A stretch of DNA of 64,000 bases, from the NCBI GenBank assembly GCA_036625225.1, contig JAZKUF010000001.1, positions 1,116,001 through 1,180,000 on the forward strand, given 5' to 3'. How positions within the stretch are numbered: position 1 is the stretch's first letter; each line of letters starts with the position of its first letter. The translations under genes and the position numbers were made by a program. The notes beneath the pieces were generated by a model, which worked only from the letters and a program-made list of their open reading frames with translations, was not told the DNA's origin and did no database searches. The DNA is from Accumulibacter jenkinsii. GTDB lineage: Bacteria; Pseudomonadota; Gammaproteobacteria; Burkholderiales; Rhodocyclaceae. Of this stretch, positions 1 through 12,260 are shown piece by piece.

Positions 1-1616
<1,616 letters not shown>

Positions 1617-1651
1617 GCTGAAATCCTCGGAAAAAGGTGACGATGCATCAC

Positions 1652-1679
1652 AGATTGGGACGAGCGGGATGAATTCAAC
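1652..1679 (-). promoter_or_regulatory. Candidate sigma-32 (heat-shock) promoter of clpB
   Basis: On the minus strand GTTGAA (1674-1679) is followed by a 14-nt spacer and CCCAATCT (1652-1659). This resembles the RpoH consensus CTTGAA-N13/15-CCCATnT. It ends 35 nt before the clpB start codon, leaving room for a short leader with the GAGGA ribosome-binding site. clpB is a classic RpoH target, so the position fits. Confidence 0.6.
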
Positions 1680-1738
1680 TCTGAGCAGCCGATCGGGCCC
1701 GTACCGCTGACGAGATCATTGGCGCCCGCCTGGGGGCG

Positions 1739-1766
1739 TCACTCCGGCGCGTTCCCGGCGGAGTGA
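1739..1766. repeat. Inverted repeat, possible transcript end
   Basis: TCACTCCG (1739-1746) and CGGAGTGA (1759-1766) form a perfect 8-bp stem with a 12-nt loop. It lies downstream of the minus-strand dinG/ATP-grasp pair and upstream of the clpB promoter. There is no U-tract, so a terminator role is only a possibility. Confidence 0.35.
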
Positions 1767-1794
1767 ATTCGCGCTTCAGACCGAGGCCGGTGAG

Positions 1795-1860
1795 TCAGTG
1801 CAGGATGCACCCGATGAGCGTCGTCTTGCCCGCGCCGCAGTAGCCGGCAATAGCGAACAG
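1795..1860 (-). pseudogene. Relic of a MobB-like P-loop gene
   Basis: A short frame just after the stop of the ATP-grasp gene reads LFAIAGYCGAGKTTLI and ends in TGA after 21 codons. This closely resembles the N-terminus of MobB (molybdopterin-guanine dinucleotide biosynthesis GTPase), which usually begins with a short strand and GYSGxGKTTLIE. There is no ATG or GTG start in frame and no continuation of the domain, so it looks like the remains of a decayed gene. The assignment rests on a Walker A motif (GYCGAGKT) and its flanks only. Confidence 0.45.
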
Positions 1861-1862
1861 AT

Positions 1863-3191
1863 TTATCGGCAGCCGACAGCGGCAGCGTGACAGGAAACCG
1901 GAACGACGGATGCAAAACCGCCGCCGGGCGTGCGAAAGTTGGTCGTCTGCCCCCGGTACAGGCGCGCCGAGACGAGCTGCACCTGACCCCGGTAGACGTA
2001 GTTGCGCAGATCAAGCTTGAAATCCTGTTCGACGCCATCGACCAGCAGCCGCCGCGCGGACGGCGAAACGACTGCCTGCGCGACGTAGCCGCCGCGCACG
2101 AGTTCCTCGAACACGCGCCGGGTCAGCTTGTCGCCGCGATAGGCCGCCTTGCTGCCAAAGCCCGCGACCGGCTTGAAAAACCATTGTCGACGACTGCCCC
2201 AGAAGGCTTCGGCATCTTCGGCGAGCACTTCGACGGTACGCGGAATGGTCGCTGACAGGAGTTGGCGTTCGTCCTCGCGCAAACCGATCTCGTGGAGCCA
2301 GCGGTCATCGCCCAGAGCCGCGAGGTTGCGCTTGTCGGCAAACAGCGCGTGCGTCCGGGGATGCGGCGTGAGGACGACGGCGTCGGCGAGATAGGCCGCG
2401 CGCAGCGCCGCATGCTGCGGTTCGGCGAGCGCAAAATCGGTCAGGCGGTTGTAGATGAGGTCGACCCCTTGCCCCTGACAGGTCAGCCGTTCGCCGTCGA
2501 AGGACAGCTCGGCCGGGTCGGCGATCCGCGCGGCAATGCCGTTGGTTTCGAAAAGGACACGGAAGAGCTCGAACTCCGACGCGAGGTATTGCTCGGCCGG
2601 CCGCGTATCGACAATGACGATGCGGGTCAGCGGCAACGACTCGCCACGGGCCAGCCGCCATTCGTCGCAAAACATCGCGAGAAAGGTCGCCGCCAGCGGC
2701 GGCGGCACCGGCAGCATCCTCGCCACCGTCTCGCAACACGCCCGCTGGGCTTGCAGGAGGTGCGCGTTGAGCAGCGCCCCGCCGGCATTCGAATTGATCT
2801 CGATCAGCTGCGGGCCCTCCGGGCCGAGGTGAAAGTCGTAGCCGAGAAAGACCCCTGCCGCTGCCGGCGAATGGCGGGCCAGCGCCGGGGCGTAGGCGAG
2901 CACCCTTTCCCGATAGGCCGGAAGCGCGATCACCCGTTCGATCAGCGCAATCGTTTGTGCCATGCGCGACAGGTGTGCCTCGCTGACGAAAACCATGCTT
3001 TCGGAAAAGAGATGCGGGCGCGTGGCCAGCAGTTCGGCGTGCGACAGCGTTCCCTCGTCGGCCTCGAGGGCGCGTTTCAAGGACACGGGGTCCACCGTGA
3101 TGCAGGCGCAGTCGCGATTGAGCAGTTCGGCGGCAGCGCGGCAGTCGGCCGGCAGCAGGTCCAGCACGGACGAGGGAGAAGGTTCCGGCAT
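1863..3191 (-). CDS. ATP-grasp-like protein, GSPS/YgiC-like order
   Basis: A 442-residue cytosolic protein of unknown function. The N-terminal half carries GYDFHLGPEGPQLIEINSNA (about residues 115-135), which looks like the metal/ATP-binding EIN motif of ATP-grasp enzymes. The C-terminal half carries WFFKPVAGFGSKAAYRG (about 340-356), a basic nucleotide-binding block, then DLRNYVY and a Gly-rich GGGFA end. The EIN block lies before the FKP block. This order recalls glutathionylspermidine synthase/YgiC proteins rather than canonical ATP-grasp enzymes. It starts 5 nt after the dinG stop, so the two are probably cotranscribed. Substrate is unknown; a carboxylate-amine ligase is a guess from the fold. 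Confidence 0.55.
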   Translation of the reverse strand: MPEPSPSSVLDLLPADCRAAAELLNRDCACITVDPVSLKRALEADEGTLSHAELLATRPHLFSESMVFVSEAHLSRMAQTIALIERVIALPAYRERVLAYAPALARHSPAAAGVFLGYDFHLGPEGPQLIEINSNAGGALLNAHLLQAQRACCETVARMLPVPPPLAATFLAMFCDEWRLARGESLPLTRIVIVDTRPAEQYLASEFELFRVLFETNGIAARIADPAELSFDGERLTCQGQGVDLIYNRLTDFALAEPQHAALRAAYLADAVVLTPHPRTHALFADKRNLAALGDDRWLHEIGLREDERQLLSATIPRTVEVLAEDAEAFWGSRRQWFFKPVAGFGSKAAYRGDKLTRRVFEELVRGGYVAQAVVSPSARRLLVDGVEQDFKLDLRNYVYRGQVQLVSARLYRGQTTNFRTPGGGFASVVPVSCHAAAVGCR

Positions 3192-3196
3192 GTGCG

Positions 3197-5134
3197 CTAG
3201 GGGGCCGGCTGGGGAGTAAAAAAGGCGAGCGCATCGGCCAGTTCGCGCGTTCGCTTCATCGGCGGCAGACTGCGCCAGATGCGCTTGCCGTAGGGTTTGC
3301 TGATCAGCCGGGGGTCGCAGATCATCAATACGCCGCGGTCGGCTTCGTCACGGATCAGGCGACCGGCGCCCTGCTTGACGTTGATCACGGCGCGCGGCAA
3401 CTGGTACTCCATGAAAGCATTGCGGCCCTCGCTGCGAAGTTTTTCGAGACGCGCCGAGAGTACCGGGTCGTCCGGCGGGGCAAACGGCAGCTTGTCGATG
3501 ATCACCAGCGAGAGCGCTTCGCCGCGCACATCGACGCCTTCCCAGAAACTCTGGCTGCCGATCAGGATGGCGTTGCCCAGACGACGAAAACGTTCGAGCA
3601 ATTCGTTCTTGCTGCTCTCCCCCTGCAACAGCAGAGGCAGCTCGAGTCCGTCGCGGGCCAGCCACTCGCCGAGCAGTTCGTGCGTCCGGCGCATGGCGCG
3701 CAGCGAGGTGCACAGGAAAAAGGCGCGCCCGCCACTCGCCTTGATGACCGGCAATGCGGCATGCACGACCGCCTCGGCATAAGCCGGCTGGTTCGGGTCG
3801 GGCAGATTGCGCGGCACGTAGAGCAAGGCCTGCCGAGGGTAATCGAAGGGGCTCTCCCAGCGCGCCGAACAGGCGTCGGCGAGCCCCATCTCGCCGCAGT
3901 AGTGGGCAAAATCGTCCTGCACGGCGAGCGTCGCCGAAGTGAAGATCCACGCCCGCGGATGGCCGCTCATCTGCTTCTGCATGGTCTCGGCAATCACTAA
4001 CGGCGTCGCATTCAACTGCAGCGAGTGGCTGAAGGTCTCGCCCCAGCGGATGAAACCGGCATTGCCTCCGCTCTGCCACGAGAGCAGACGCGCACCCAGG
4101 GCGGTTGCGCGCCGCCAGCAGTTCTCGAGGCCTTCGGCGCGCTGCGCCTGGGTCTCGAGCAGGGTGGCCAAGGCCTCGATGGCGTTGATCATCGCCCCCA
4201 GTCCCGCCGTGAAATCCGGGCGCGCTTCGAGTTGCCGCACGGCGTAACGGGCGGCATCGACCGGCAGCGTCAGGCGCAGGTCGCGCACTGCCTTTTCGAG
4301 CGTGCCGGAGAGAAGGGGCAGATCAAGGCAGTCGCGCGCCGAGGCGAGACCTTCGAACTGCGCGTCACGGACGAGCTCGAGCACCTGTGAAGTCGAAATG
4401 CTGTCGCCGAAGAAAAGGCTCGCGACTTCCGGCAGCTGATGCGCTTCGTCGAAAATCACCGTGTTGCAGGCCGGCAGCAACTCGGCCGTGCCTTCGTCAC
4501 GCAGCATGACGTCGGCGAAGAAGAGGTGGTGGTTGACCACCACCAGGTCGGCCGCCAGTGCTTCTCGGCGCGCGGCAAGGACGAAGCACTCCTTGTGGTG
4601 TGGACACTCCTGGCCCAGGCAGTTGTCCCGGGTCGACGTGACCATCGCCCAGACTGTCGCGTTCTCCGGCACATCGGCACACTCGGCCTTGTCACCGCTG
4701 CGGGTTTTTCGGGCAAAACGGGCGATGCGTCGGGCGTACGCGGCGTCGCTGCGGGACAGAAAACGGCCGTCAGCGAGCGAACGTTCGAGATGATAATGGC
4801 ACAGGTAGTTGGCTCGCCCCTTGAGCAACGCCACCCGGACCGGCAACTTGAGCGCCTGGCGAATGGTCGGAATGTCGCGCGTGAACAGCTGGTCCTGCAG
4901 ATTTCGGGTGCCGGTCGACACGATCACCTTGCCCGATGAAAGCAGCGCCGGCACCAGATAGGCATAAGTCTTGCCGGTACCGGTCCCCGCCTCGGCGACC
5001 AGCACCCGATGGTCGGCGATCGCCACGGCGATACGCTCGGCGAGTTCGAGTTGCTGGGGACGCGGGCGATAACCGGGAACGCCAGCAGCGAGCGGCCCAG
5101 CGGCAGAAAATAGGTCGGCAAGCAAGGCAGTCAT
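3197..5134 (-). CDS. ATP-dependent DNA helicase, DinG/YoaA family
   Basis: Superfamily 2 XPD-like 5'-3' helicase, 645 residues, probably acting in DNA damage tolerance. Motifs seen are Walker A AEAGTGTGKTYAYLVPAL near residue 50, the iron-sulfur cluster cysteines in CLGQECPHHKEC, the DEAH box FDEAHQLPE, and C-terminal helicase blocks GSQSFWEGVDVRG and QGAGRLIRDEADRG. The start at 5134 (MTALLADLF) fits the family N-terminus better than the upstream in-frame ATG at 5212. YoaA and DinG cannot be told apart from the sequence alone; the compact length favours the YoaA-like branch. Confidence 0.88.
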   Translation of the reverse strand: MTALLADLFSAAGPLAAGVPGYRPRPQQLELAERIAVAIADHRVLVAEAGTGTGKTYAYLVPALLSSGKVIVSTGTRNLQDQLFTRDIPTIRQALKLPVRVALLKGRANYLCHYHLERSLADGRFLSRSDAAYARRIARFARKTRSGDKAECADVPENATVWAMVTSTRDNCLGQECPHHKECFVLAARREALAADLVVVNHHLFFADVMLRDEGTAELLPACNTVIFDEAHQLPEVASLFFGDSISTSQVLELVRDAQFEGLASARDCLDLPLLSGTLEKAVRDLRLTLPVDAARYAVRQLEARPDFTAGLGAMINAIEALATLLETQAQRAEGLENCWRRATALGARLLSWQSGGNAGFIRWGETFSHSLQLNATPLVIAETMQKQMSGHPRAWIFTSATLAVQDDFAHYCGEMGLADACSARWESPFDYPRQALLYVPRNLPDPNQPAYAEAVVHAALPVIKASGGRAFFLCTSLRAMRRTHELLGEWLARDGLELPLLLQGESSKNELLERFRRLGNAILIGSQSFWEGVDVRGEALSLVIIDKLPFAPPDDPVLSARLEKLRSEGRNAFMEYQLPRAVINVKQGAGRLIRDEADRGVLMICDPRLISKPYGKRIWRSLPPMKRTRELADALAFFTPQPAP

Positions 5135-5292
5135 TGACCGTTCGTCAGAGCCAGAGCGCATGCTAACAGAAGCGCGAACGCACGGCCGATCGACGATCGC
5201 CGGCAGCGACAATAATCCATAATGGGGGCGGCGATCGACCGGCGGCGAAAGCTGAACCCATTGCCGGGGACAAGCACCGCGGCGCGGGTCAC

Positions 5293-6078
5293 CTACGGCT
5301 TCGTACGTTCGACCATCAGTTCGCGGAGAAAGCGAACGGGGATCGCAAAGCTGATTCCCGAGGGCTTGCTGAGGACTGATTCCTTGCTTTCCTTGATGAA
5401 AACCATGTTGATGATGCCGATGACCTCGCCCCGCTCCTGTTCGTACAGGGGGCCGCCGCTGTTGCCGGGATAGGCGGTTGCATCGAGCTGGTAAATATCG
5501 AAGCTGCCGCTGCGGATCTGCTGCACCACCCGCGCATTGAGCTGGCGGGAGTTGGCACCGGGCAGGACGATCGGGGTGATCGCCGAGATGATGCCGCGAT
5601 GGGTGACTGGCGACAGACCCAGCGCGGCACCGATCGGAAAACCGGTGAAGGCCACCGACTGTCCTTCGCGGGCCAGCGCGTCATCATGCAGGACGAGAGC
5701 CGGCAGCGGCGGCCCGTCGATTGCCAGCAGGGCGAGATCATGCTCCCTGTCGACCGCCATGACCCGCGCCGGGCGTGGTCGCGCGACGGCGGTCGCCTGC
5801 GCACCGGTCACGATAACCAGCCGCTCGCCCGCCGCCTCATCGGGCGCCTGCGCAATCACGTGCCCGTTGGTCGCCACCTGCAGGCCATCGGCGACGACGA
5901 AACCCGTCCCGCGCATGACGAACTTCGGACTGCGGGTCAACTGGTAAGTGCCGACGACGACCACTGACGGCTTGACCCGTTCGATCACCTCGGGCAAATC
6001 GGCCGCAACGACACCGCTGGCGCAGAGCAAGCCGATGACCAGGGCAGACCGGCAGCGCGCAGCGATCCCGGCGGCCAT
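5293..6078 (-). CDS. Secreted trypsin-like serine protease (S1C-like, no PDZ)
   Basis: A 261-residue exported protease. It has an N-terminal signal peptide (ALVIGLLCASGVVA then ADLPEV) and a chymotrypsin-fold domain with the catalytic triad: His in TNGHVIA, Asp in REHDLALL and Ser in PGNSGGPL. It resembles the protease domain of DegP/HtrA but is much shorter than DegP (about 470 residues) and ends without a PDZ domain, so it probably acts alone in the periplasm. It starts 2 nt after the stop of the lytic transglycosylase gene, at the 3' end of the polysaccharide block. The substrate is unknown. Confidence 0.85.
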   Translation of the reverse strand: MAAGIAARCRSALVIGLLCASGVVAADLPEVIERVKPSVVVVGTYQLTRSPKFVMRGTGFVVADGLQVATNGHVIAQAPDEAAGERLVIVTGAQATAVARPRPARVMAVDREHDLALLAIDGPPLPALVLHDDALAREGQSVAFTGFPIGAALGLSPVTHRGIISAITPIVLPGANSRQLNARVVQQIRSGSFDIYQLDATAYPGNSGGPLYEQERGEVIGIINMVFIKESKESVLSKPSGISFAIPVRFLRELMVERTKP

Positions 6079-6080
6079 TG

Positions 6081-7004
6081 CTAGGATCCCCGGGTCAGGC
6101 GAATGCGTGGCAGTTCGGGCGACGGCGTCGTCACCCGGGCGTCGTAGGGATGATCGTCGCGCTTGAAAAGGCTGATGATCCGTTTGACGTAACCGCGCGT
6201 CTCGGCATACGGCGGCACCCCGCGGTGGCGGTTCACCGCCCCTTCACCGGCGTTGTAGGCGGCCGCCACCAGGCTCACGTCGCCTTCGAAATAAGCCAGC
6301 AGCCAGCGCAGATAAGCGAGACCGCCACGCAGATTCTGCTCCGGATCGAAAGGCTGCTTGACATTGAAACGCGCCGACGTATCGGGGATCAACTGCATCA
6401 GCCCCTGCGCATTCTTGTTCGACAGCGCCGCCGGATTGAAATTGGATTCTGCCCGGATCACCGCCAGCGCCAGACGCGGGCTGACCCCGTATTGCGGGGC
6501 CAGCTGGTGAACCAGGCCGTGCACCTTTTTCTGCGCTTCATTGTTCGGCAGCAGGGCATCCTGTCCCTCGTCGACAGGCAGCAGCAGCGTGCGCATGCAC
6601 TCGGGGACCTCAGCGGTCGGTTCGCCCAGCAGACGCAGCATGTTGCGCGACTGCAGATGGCCCTGCTTCGCCGCCAGGTTGAAAAAGTATGCGGCACGTG
6701 CATCGTCGCGCTCGATCCCGCGGCCGTTGGCGTACATCCAGCCAAGGTTGAACTGCGCCTCGGCATCGCCGGCACGGGCACCGTCGCAATAGAGCCTGGC
6801 CGCCCGCGCGGCGTCTTTCGGCACCCCTTCGCCATGCTCGAGAGCCAGCGCTTCCCGACGCAGCGCGAGCAGCCGCTCGGCTTCCGCTTCCGTTGGCTGA
6901 TCCCCGGCAGCAAGCGCTGCCGAGGACAGCGCGGCAAAGCTCAGCAGGCTGCCGAGGACACCCTGACGCAGCACGGTGAGGCAGCGTAAGCGGAAAGGTT
7001 TCAT
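6081..7004 (-). CDS. Sel1-repeat lytic transglycosylase (SLT domain)
   Basis: A 307-residue exported peptidoglycan lyase. The N-terminus has a hydrophobic signal segment ending near ALAAG. Next comes a Sel1-like helical repeat (about residues 45-110, containing FNLGWMYANGRGIERDDARAA). Then a family-1 SLT domain (about 160-290) with catalytic Glu in IRAESNFNPAA, plus GLMQLIP and AAYNAGEGAV. ATG at 7004 is preceded by AAGGAG and overlaps the upstream epimerase stop (TGATG), so translation is probably coupled. The enzyme may open the wall for polysaccharide or secretion machinery; that role is inferred from position. Confidence 0.9.
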   Translation of the reverse strand: MKPFRLRCLTVLRQGVLGSLLSFAALSSAALAAGDQPTEAEAERLLALRREALALEHGEGVPKDAARAARLYCDGARAGDAEAQFNLGWMYANGRGIERDDARAAYFFNLAAKQGHLQSRNMLRLLGEPTAEVPECMRTLLLPVDEGQDALLPNNEAQKKVHGLVHQLAPQYGVSPRLALAVIRAESNFNPAALSNKNAQGLMQLIPDTSARFNVKQPFDPEQNLRGGLAYLRWLLAYFEGDVSLVAAAYNAGEGAVNRHRGVPPYAETRGYVKRIISLFKRDDHPYDARVTTPSPELPRIRLTRGS

Positions 7005-8061
7005 CAGCCGGCTCCTTCGGGCAGTTTGAAGCGCGACACATACCACGGCATCGCCGCCCGGACGCCATCGGTCAGGCGATGGCTGGGGACATAGCCGAGC
7101 AGGCGGGCGGCCTTGCCGATGTCGGCCTGCGAGTGGCGAACGTCGCCGGCCCGGAAATCGCCGTAGATCGGTCGCGCCGCACGCACTTCGGGCCGCAATT
7201 CGAGCAGCTCGTCGCGCAGAATCTCGAACAAGCGATTGAGTGAGGTGCGGTCATCGACCGCGACGTTGTAGACCTGGTTCACCGCCGCCGGGTCATCGGT
7301 CGTCGCCGCCAGCAGGTTGGCCTGCACGGCGTTGTCCACGAAACAGAAATCACGGCTGGTTTCGCCGTCACCGTTGATCAGCACCGGCTCGCCCAGCAAC
7401 AGCGCTCGCGTCCAGCGGGGGATCACCGCAGCGTAAGCCCCCTCGGGATCCTGGCGCGCGCCGAAGATGTTGAAATAGCGCAACCCGATGGATGGAAAGG
7501 CATAACAGCGGGCAAAGACTTCCGCGTACAACTCGTTGACCAGCTTGGTGACGGCATAGGGCGAGAGCGGCCGACCGATACGGTCCTCGACCTTGGGCAG
7601 CGCCGGATGGTCACCGTAGGTCGAACTCGACGCGGCATAGACGAAGCGCCTGACGCCAGCGTCGCGGGCGGCCAGCAGCAGGTTGAGGAAGCCATCGACA
7701 TTGGCCGCATGGGTCAGGAGCGGATTGGCCAGCGAACGCGGAACCGAACCCAGCGCGGCCTGATGGAGGACGAAATCGACCTCGCGGCAAGCCTCGCGAC
7801 ACGCCGCGGGATCGCAGATGTCGGCTTCGATGAAGCGATGGCGAAGCCACTGTTCGGGCGCCACCAGCGCCCGGACTTCGTCCAGATTCCGCTGATGACC
7901 GGTCGCGAAGTTGTCCAGCCCGACGACGGTCTGGCCGAGTCCCAGCAGGGTCTCGACGAGGTGCGAACCGATGAAGCCGGCACTGCCGGTGACCAGCCAG
8001 CGCGCCGGCTGCGCCTGCAGCCGCCTGGCCAGCGCCGTCAGGGCTGGCGATGAGGATGAAA

Positions 8062-8074
<13 letters not shown>
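7004..8074 (-). CDS. UDP-N-acetylhexosamine 4-epimerase (TviC/WbpP-like)
   Basis: An extended short-chain dehydrogenase/epimerase of 356 residues. Seen are the Rossmann motif TGSAGFIGSHL near residue 30, the catalytic serine region YAASSSTYGDHPALPK, and YAVTK, which holds the catalytic Tyr and Lys. Overall it matches the TviC/WbpP family, which interconverts UDP-GlcNAc or its uronic acid with the galacto form. The start is GTG at 8074 and overlaps the upstream dehydrogenase gene by 13 nt. Together the two genes would supply UDP-GalNAcA-type sugar for the exopolysaccharide. Exact substrate is not decided by the sequence. Confidence 0.9.
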
Positions 8075-9342
<1,268 letters not shown>

Positions 9343-9390
9343 CACACTTTCACTTTCTGAATGTTGTTGGTTACGAGCCGCCACGGCAGC

Positions 9391-12174
9391 CTAGAGATCC
9401 TTCTGCAGGCGGGCCACCTCAGCCTGGGCCGGGAACTTGTCGCCGAGCTTGGCCAGCTGATCGAGTTCGCTCCTTGCCTCATCCTTCTTCCCGGCCTGGA
9501 TCAGCGTCCGGGCGTAGTTGAGGCGAATCGGCGACGCCTGCGGTGCCACTGCCAGGGCCTTCCTGAACAATTCCAGGGCGCGGGCGCTATCGCCCTTGTC
9601 GGCGACGATGACCGCCAGCGTATCGATCACGGCCGCTTGATCAGGCGCCAGTTTGTACGCCTTCTCGGCATACTCGATCGCCTTCGGATCCTTGAGTTCA
9701 CGGCTCACCCAGGCCAGATTGTTGAGCAGGGCGGCGCTCTCCGGTTGTGCTGCGAGCAGGATGCGGTACTGTTTCGCGGCCTCGGCATAGTTCTTTCCGG
9801 CGGACGCATTTTCGGCCAGATAGAGACGGAAGCGGGCGTCACTGGCATGATCCTTGATCCAGGTATCGGCAAACTTGTCGGCCTCGCCGCCATTGCCGCC
9901 GGCGATCAGCGCCGAATGCAGCTTGATGGCCAGTTCGCTGCCGCCGGCCTGTTTGAGTCCGCCACGGTACGCGGCGGCGGCTTCCCCCCAGGCCTTCTTC
10001 ACAGCATGGGCGTCACCCTCGAAAATGTAACCATAAGCCTCCTTGGGACGTTGTTTCTGTACCTCGCGCGCCATCTCCAGCGCTTCCTTGCTGCGCCCGG
10101 CATCGAGTTGGAGCATGATGATCCCGCGTTGGGCTTCGATCGAATCCGGCTTGACCTTGAGCGCCTTTTGCAGTTGCTCGAGCGCCGCTTCCTTGTTTTT
10201 CGCCGCCACGTCGACTTCGGCCATGCGCAAATAGGGAAGCGGGGAATCGGGCTGGAGCGCGGCCAGCTTGCCATAGGTCGCCAGGGCCTGGTTGTAGTCG
10301 CCGGCAGCCTGCTGAACACGCCCTGCGACATCGAGGATCTGGGGGTTTTCCGGCAGCACCGCGAGCGCCTCCTGGGCCGCCGAGACCGCGCTCTTGGTTT
10401 CGTTCCTGCTCAGATAGAGGCTGATCAGGCGCAGGCGCGGCGCCGGTTCGGTCGGCGTTGCGATGACCGCGCGGTTGATCAGCGCCGCCACCTCCTCGGT
10501 CGTCCCGCCGGCTTTTGCCCGCAGTTCGGCGATCGCCAGCAAGGCCTGCCCGTTCTTCGGGTCCTTGGCCAGCACCGCCTCGAAACGCTTCCTGGCTTCA
10601 TCGGGCTTCTTGTCCGCGAGATCCAGATTGGCGAGGTTGGCGGCGGCGGGAAAATAAGCCGGGTTGAGCGCCAGCGCCCGCTCGAAACTCTGCCGCGCGG
10701 CGGGGAAGTCGCGCTTGCCGAGCAGTGCGGTTCCGCGCAGATTATGCGTCAGGGGATTGTCCGGTTGCTTCTTCTCAAGCCCCCCGATGGCCTTCAATGC
10801 CTGATCGAACTGGCGCTTCTGCAGATGAGCTGCGATCAGGGCCAGATCCGCCCGGTTGCCGGGGTCAGACGCGGCCACCAGTTCGAGGTCGCGGAAGGCG
10901 ACCTCGCTGTCCCCTTTGGCGAGGTTGGCCATGGCCAGTGAAGTACGCTTGCCCGGATCCTTCGGATCGAGCGCGCTGGCCTTGGCAAAATAGATTCCTG
11001 CCTGGTCGACCTGGCCGTTCTGCATGAACACCTGGCCGGCCAGCGCCAGCATGTTGGGATCCTTGTCGATCTTGTCGAGCACCGGCTCCAGGATGTCGAG
11101 TGCCTTGCCCGGCTGGGCATTGCGCAGATAACTGGCAATCAGGGCGCGACGGGCGAGACCCAGTGGCGGCGTCCCCGGCAGAGCTTTCAGCAGGTAGGCC
11201 TCGGCCTGCGGATAGGCTCGCAGTTCGTATTCGATGAGACCCGCGAGTTGCAGGCCCAGGGGGTTGTTCGGCATCGACTTCAGCATCAGGAGAATGGCAT
11301 CCCGCGCGGCCAGGAAATTCTTGCGTTGATACGCCAGCATCGCCGTCAGGTAATGCATCTGCGGATGCTGGGCAGCGATTTCCTTCATCACCGCGAGTTG
11401 TTTGTCAGCCTCGTCCAGCTTGCCCTCGGCCACCAGCTGCCGGATGATTGCCGAATGCGCCGCGAGATGGTCCGGTCTGATTTCCAGGACCTTGCGATAG
11501 CACACCATGGCCCCCGCAGCGTCTCCCTGCATGGCCAGGAGATCGCCCTTGAGCTGCCAGGCATCTTGCAGTCTGGGCGAGGTTTCGAGACCCCGGTCGA
11601 GCAGGGCCACGGCCCCCGCCAGGTCGCCCTGGCTCGCTTTCAGCCGTGCCTCGCCAATCAGTGCCGGCGCATAACCCGGCTGCGCCGCCAGCGACGCCGC
11701 ATATGCGGCCTGCGCCTGCTCCGGTTTGCCCTGCATCAGGTAGGCCTGGCCAATCGAGGCCTGCAGGCTGGCCTTTGCCTCTGCGGTCGTGAGCGTCGCT
11801 TGGGCAAGGTCATTGGTCACTTTCCCGGGCTGGCCCAGCATCAGCTGGATACGTGCCAAAAGCGGAATCACCTCGTCGTCGGAATACTTCAGATCCTGTG
11901 CCTTTCGGATCTCGACTTCGGCGCCGGTCGGGTCTCCCCCTTCGAACAAGGCCCGGGCGAGCAGAAAACGCGCCTCGGCAAGTTGCGGCTCCTGCTGCAG
12001 GGCGTTCTTCAGCTGGATGACCGCCGTCTTGTGATCATTCTTCAGCAGTGATTCCTTCGCCGAGTTCAGAATCGTGGTCGAGTTCTCGGCGCCGCAACCG
12101 ACGAGAAGAAGGGCTGCCAGTAATGCCGAAACGGTCGCCTTGCGCAGTACGTGCATTGGGGTGCGAGTAGTCAT
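9391..12174 (-). CDS. prsT: PEP-CTERM system TPR lipoprotein PrsT
   Basis: A 927-residue lipoprotein made almost wholly of tetratricopeptide repeats. The signal peptide ends in the lipobox LLVGC at about residue 27, so it should be anchored to a membrane facing the periplasm. The array of helical repeats matches the PrsT family found beside exosortase (XrtA) exopolysaccharide loci. A scaffolding role in polysaccharide or PEP-CTERM protein export is inferred from that association. ATG at 12174 is preceded by AAGGG. It sits 86 nt downstream of prsR in the order prsK-prsR-prsT. Confidence 0.9.
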   Translation of the reverse strand: MTTRTPMHVLRKATVSALLAALLLVGCGAENSTTILNSAKESLLKNDHKTAVIQLKNALQQEPQLAEARFLLARALFEGGDPTGAEVEIRKAQDLKYSDDEVIPLLARIQLMLGQPGKVTNDLAQATLTTAEAKASLQASIGQAYLMQGKPEQAQAAYAASLAAQPGYAPALIGEARLKASQGDLAGAVALLDRGLETSPRLQDAWQLKGDLLAMQGDAAGAMVCYRKVLEIRPDHLAAHSAIIRQLVAEGKLDEADKQLAVMKEIAAQHPQMHYLTAMLAYQRKNFLAARDAILLMLKSMPNNPLGLQLAGLIEYELRAYPQAEAYLLKALPGTPPLGLARRALIASYLRNAQPGKALDILEPVLDKIDKDPNMLALAGQVFMQNGQVDQAGIYFAKASALDPKDPGKRTSLAMANLAKGDSEVAFRDLELVAASDPGNRADLALIAAHLQKRQFDQALKAIGGLEKKQPDNPLTHNLRGTALLGKRDFPAARQSFERALALNPAYFPAAANLANLDLADKKPDEARKRFEAVLAKDPKNGQALLAIAELRAKAGGTTEEVAALINRAVIATPTEPAPRLRLISLYLSRNETKSAVSAAQEALAVLPENPQILDVAGRVQQAAGDYNQALATYGKLAALQPDSPLPYLRMAEVDVAAKNKEAALEQLQKALKVKPDSIEAQRGIIMLQLDAGRSKEALEMAREVQKQRPKEAYGYIFEGDAHAVKKAWGEAAAAYRGGLKQAGGSELAIKLHSALIAGGNGGEADKFADTWIKDHASDARFRLYLAENASAGKNYAEAAKQYRILLAAQPESAALLNNLAWVSRELKDPKAIEYAEKAYKLAPDQAAVIDTLAVIVADKGDSARALELFRKALAVAPQASPIRLNYARTLIQAGKKDEARSELDQLAKLGDKFPAQAEVARLQKDL

Positions 12175-12197
12175 TGGATCCCTTGCGAATCGAGGAA

Positions 12198-12232
12198 AGG
12201 GTTTCGAAGAGGTTTCGAAGAGGTTTCGAGGA
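12198..12232. repeat. Short tandem repeat upstream of prsT
   Basis: The prsR-prsT spacer contains three tandem copies of a unit close to GAGGTTTCGAA, each centred on TTCGA (read on the plus strand). The copies are spaced 11-12 nt apart, about one helical turn. It could be a regulator-binding array or a simple slippage product. Confidence 0.5.
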
Positions 12233-12260
12233 AAGACATTCCTTCAATTTTGCTGCAACT

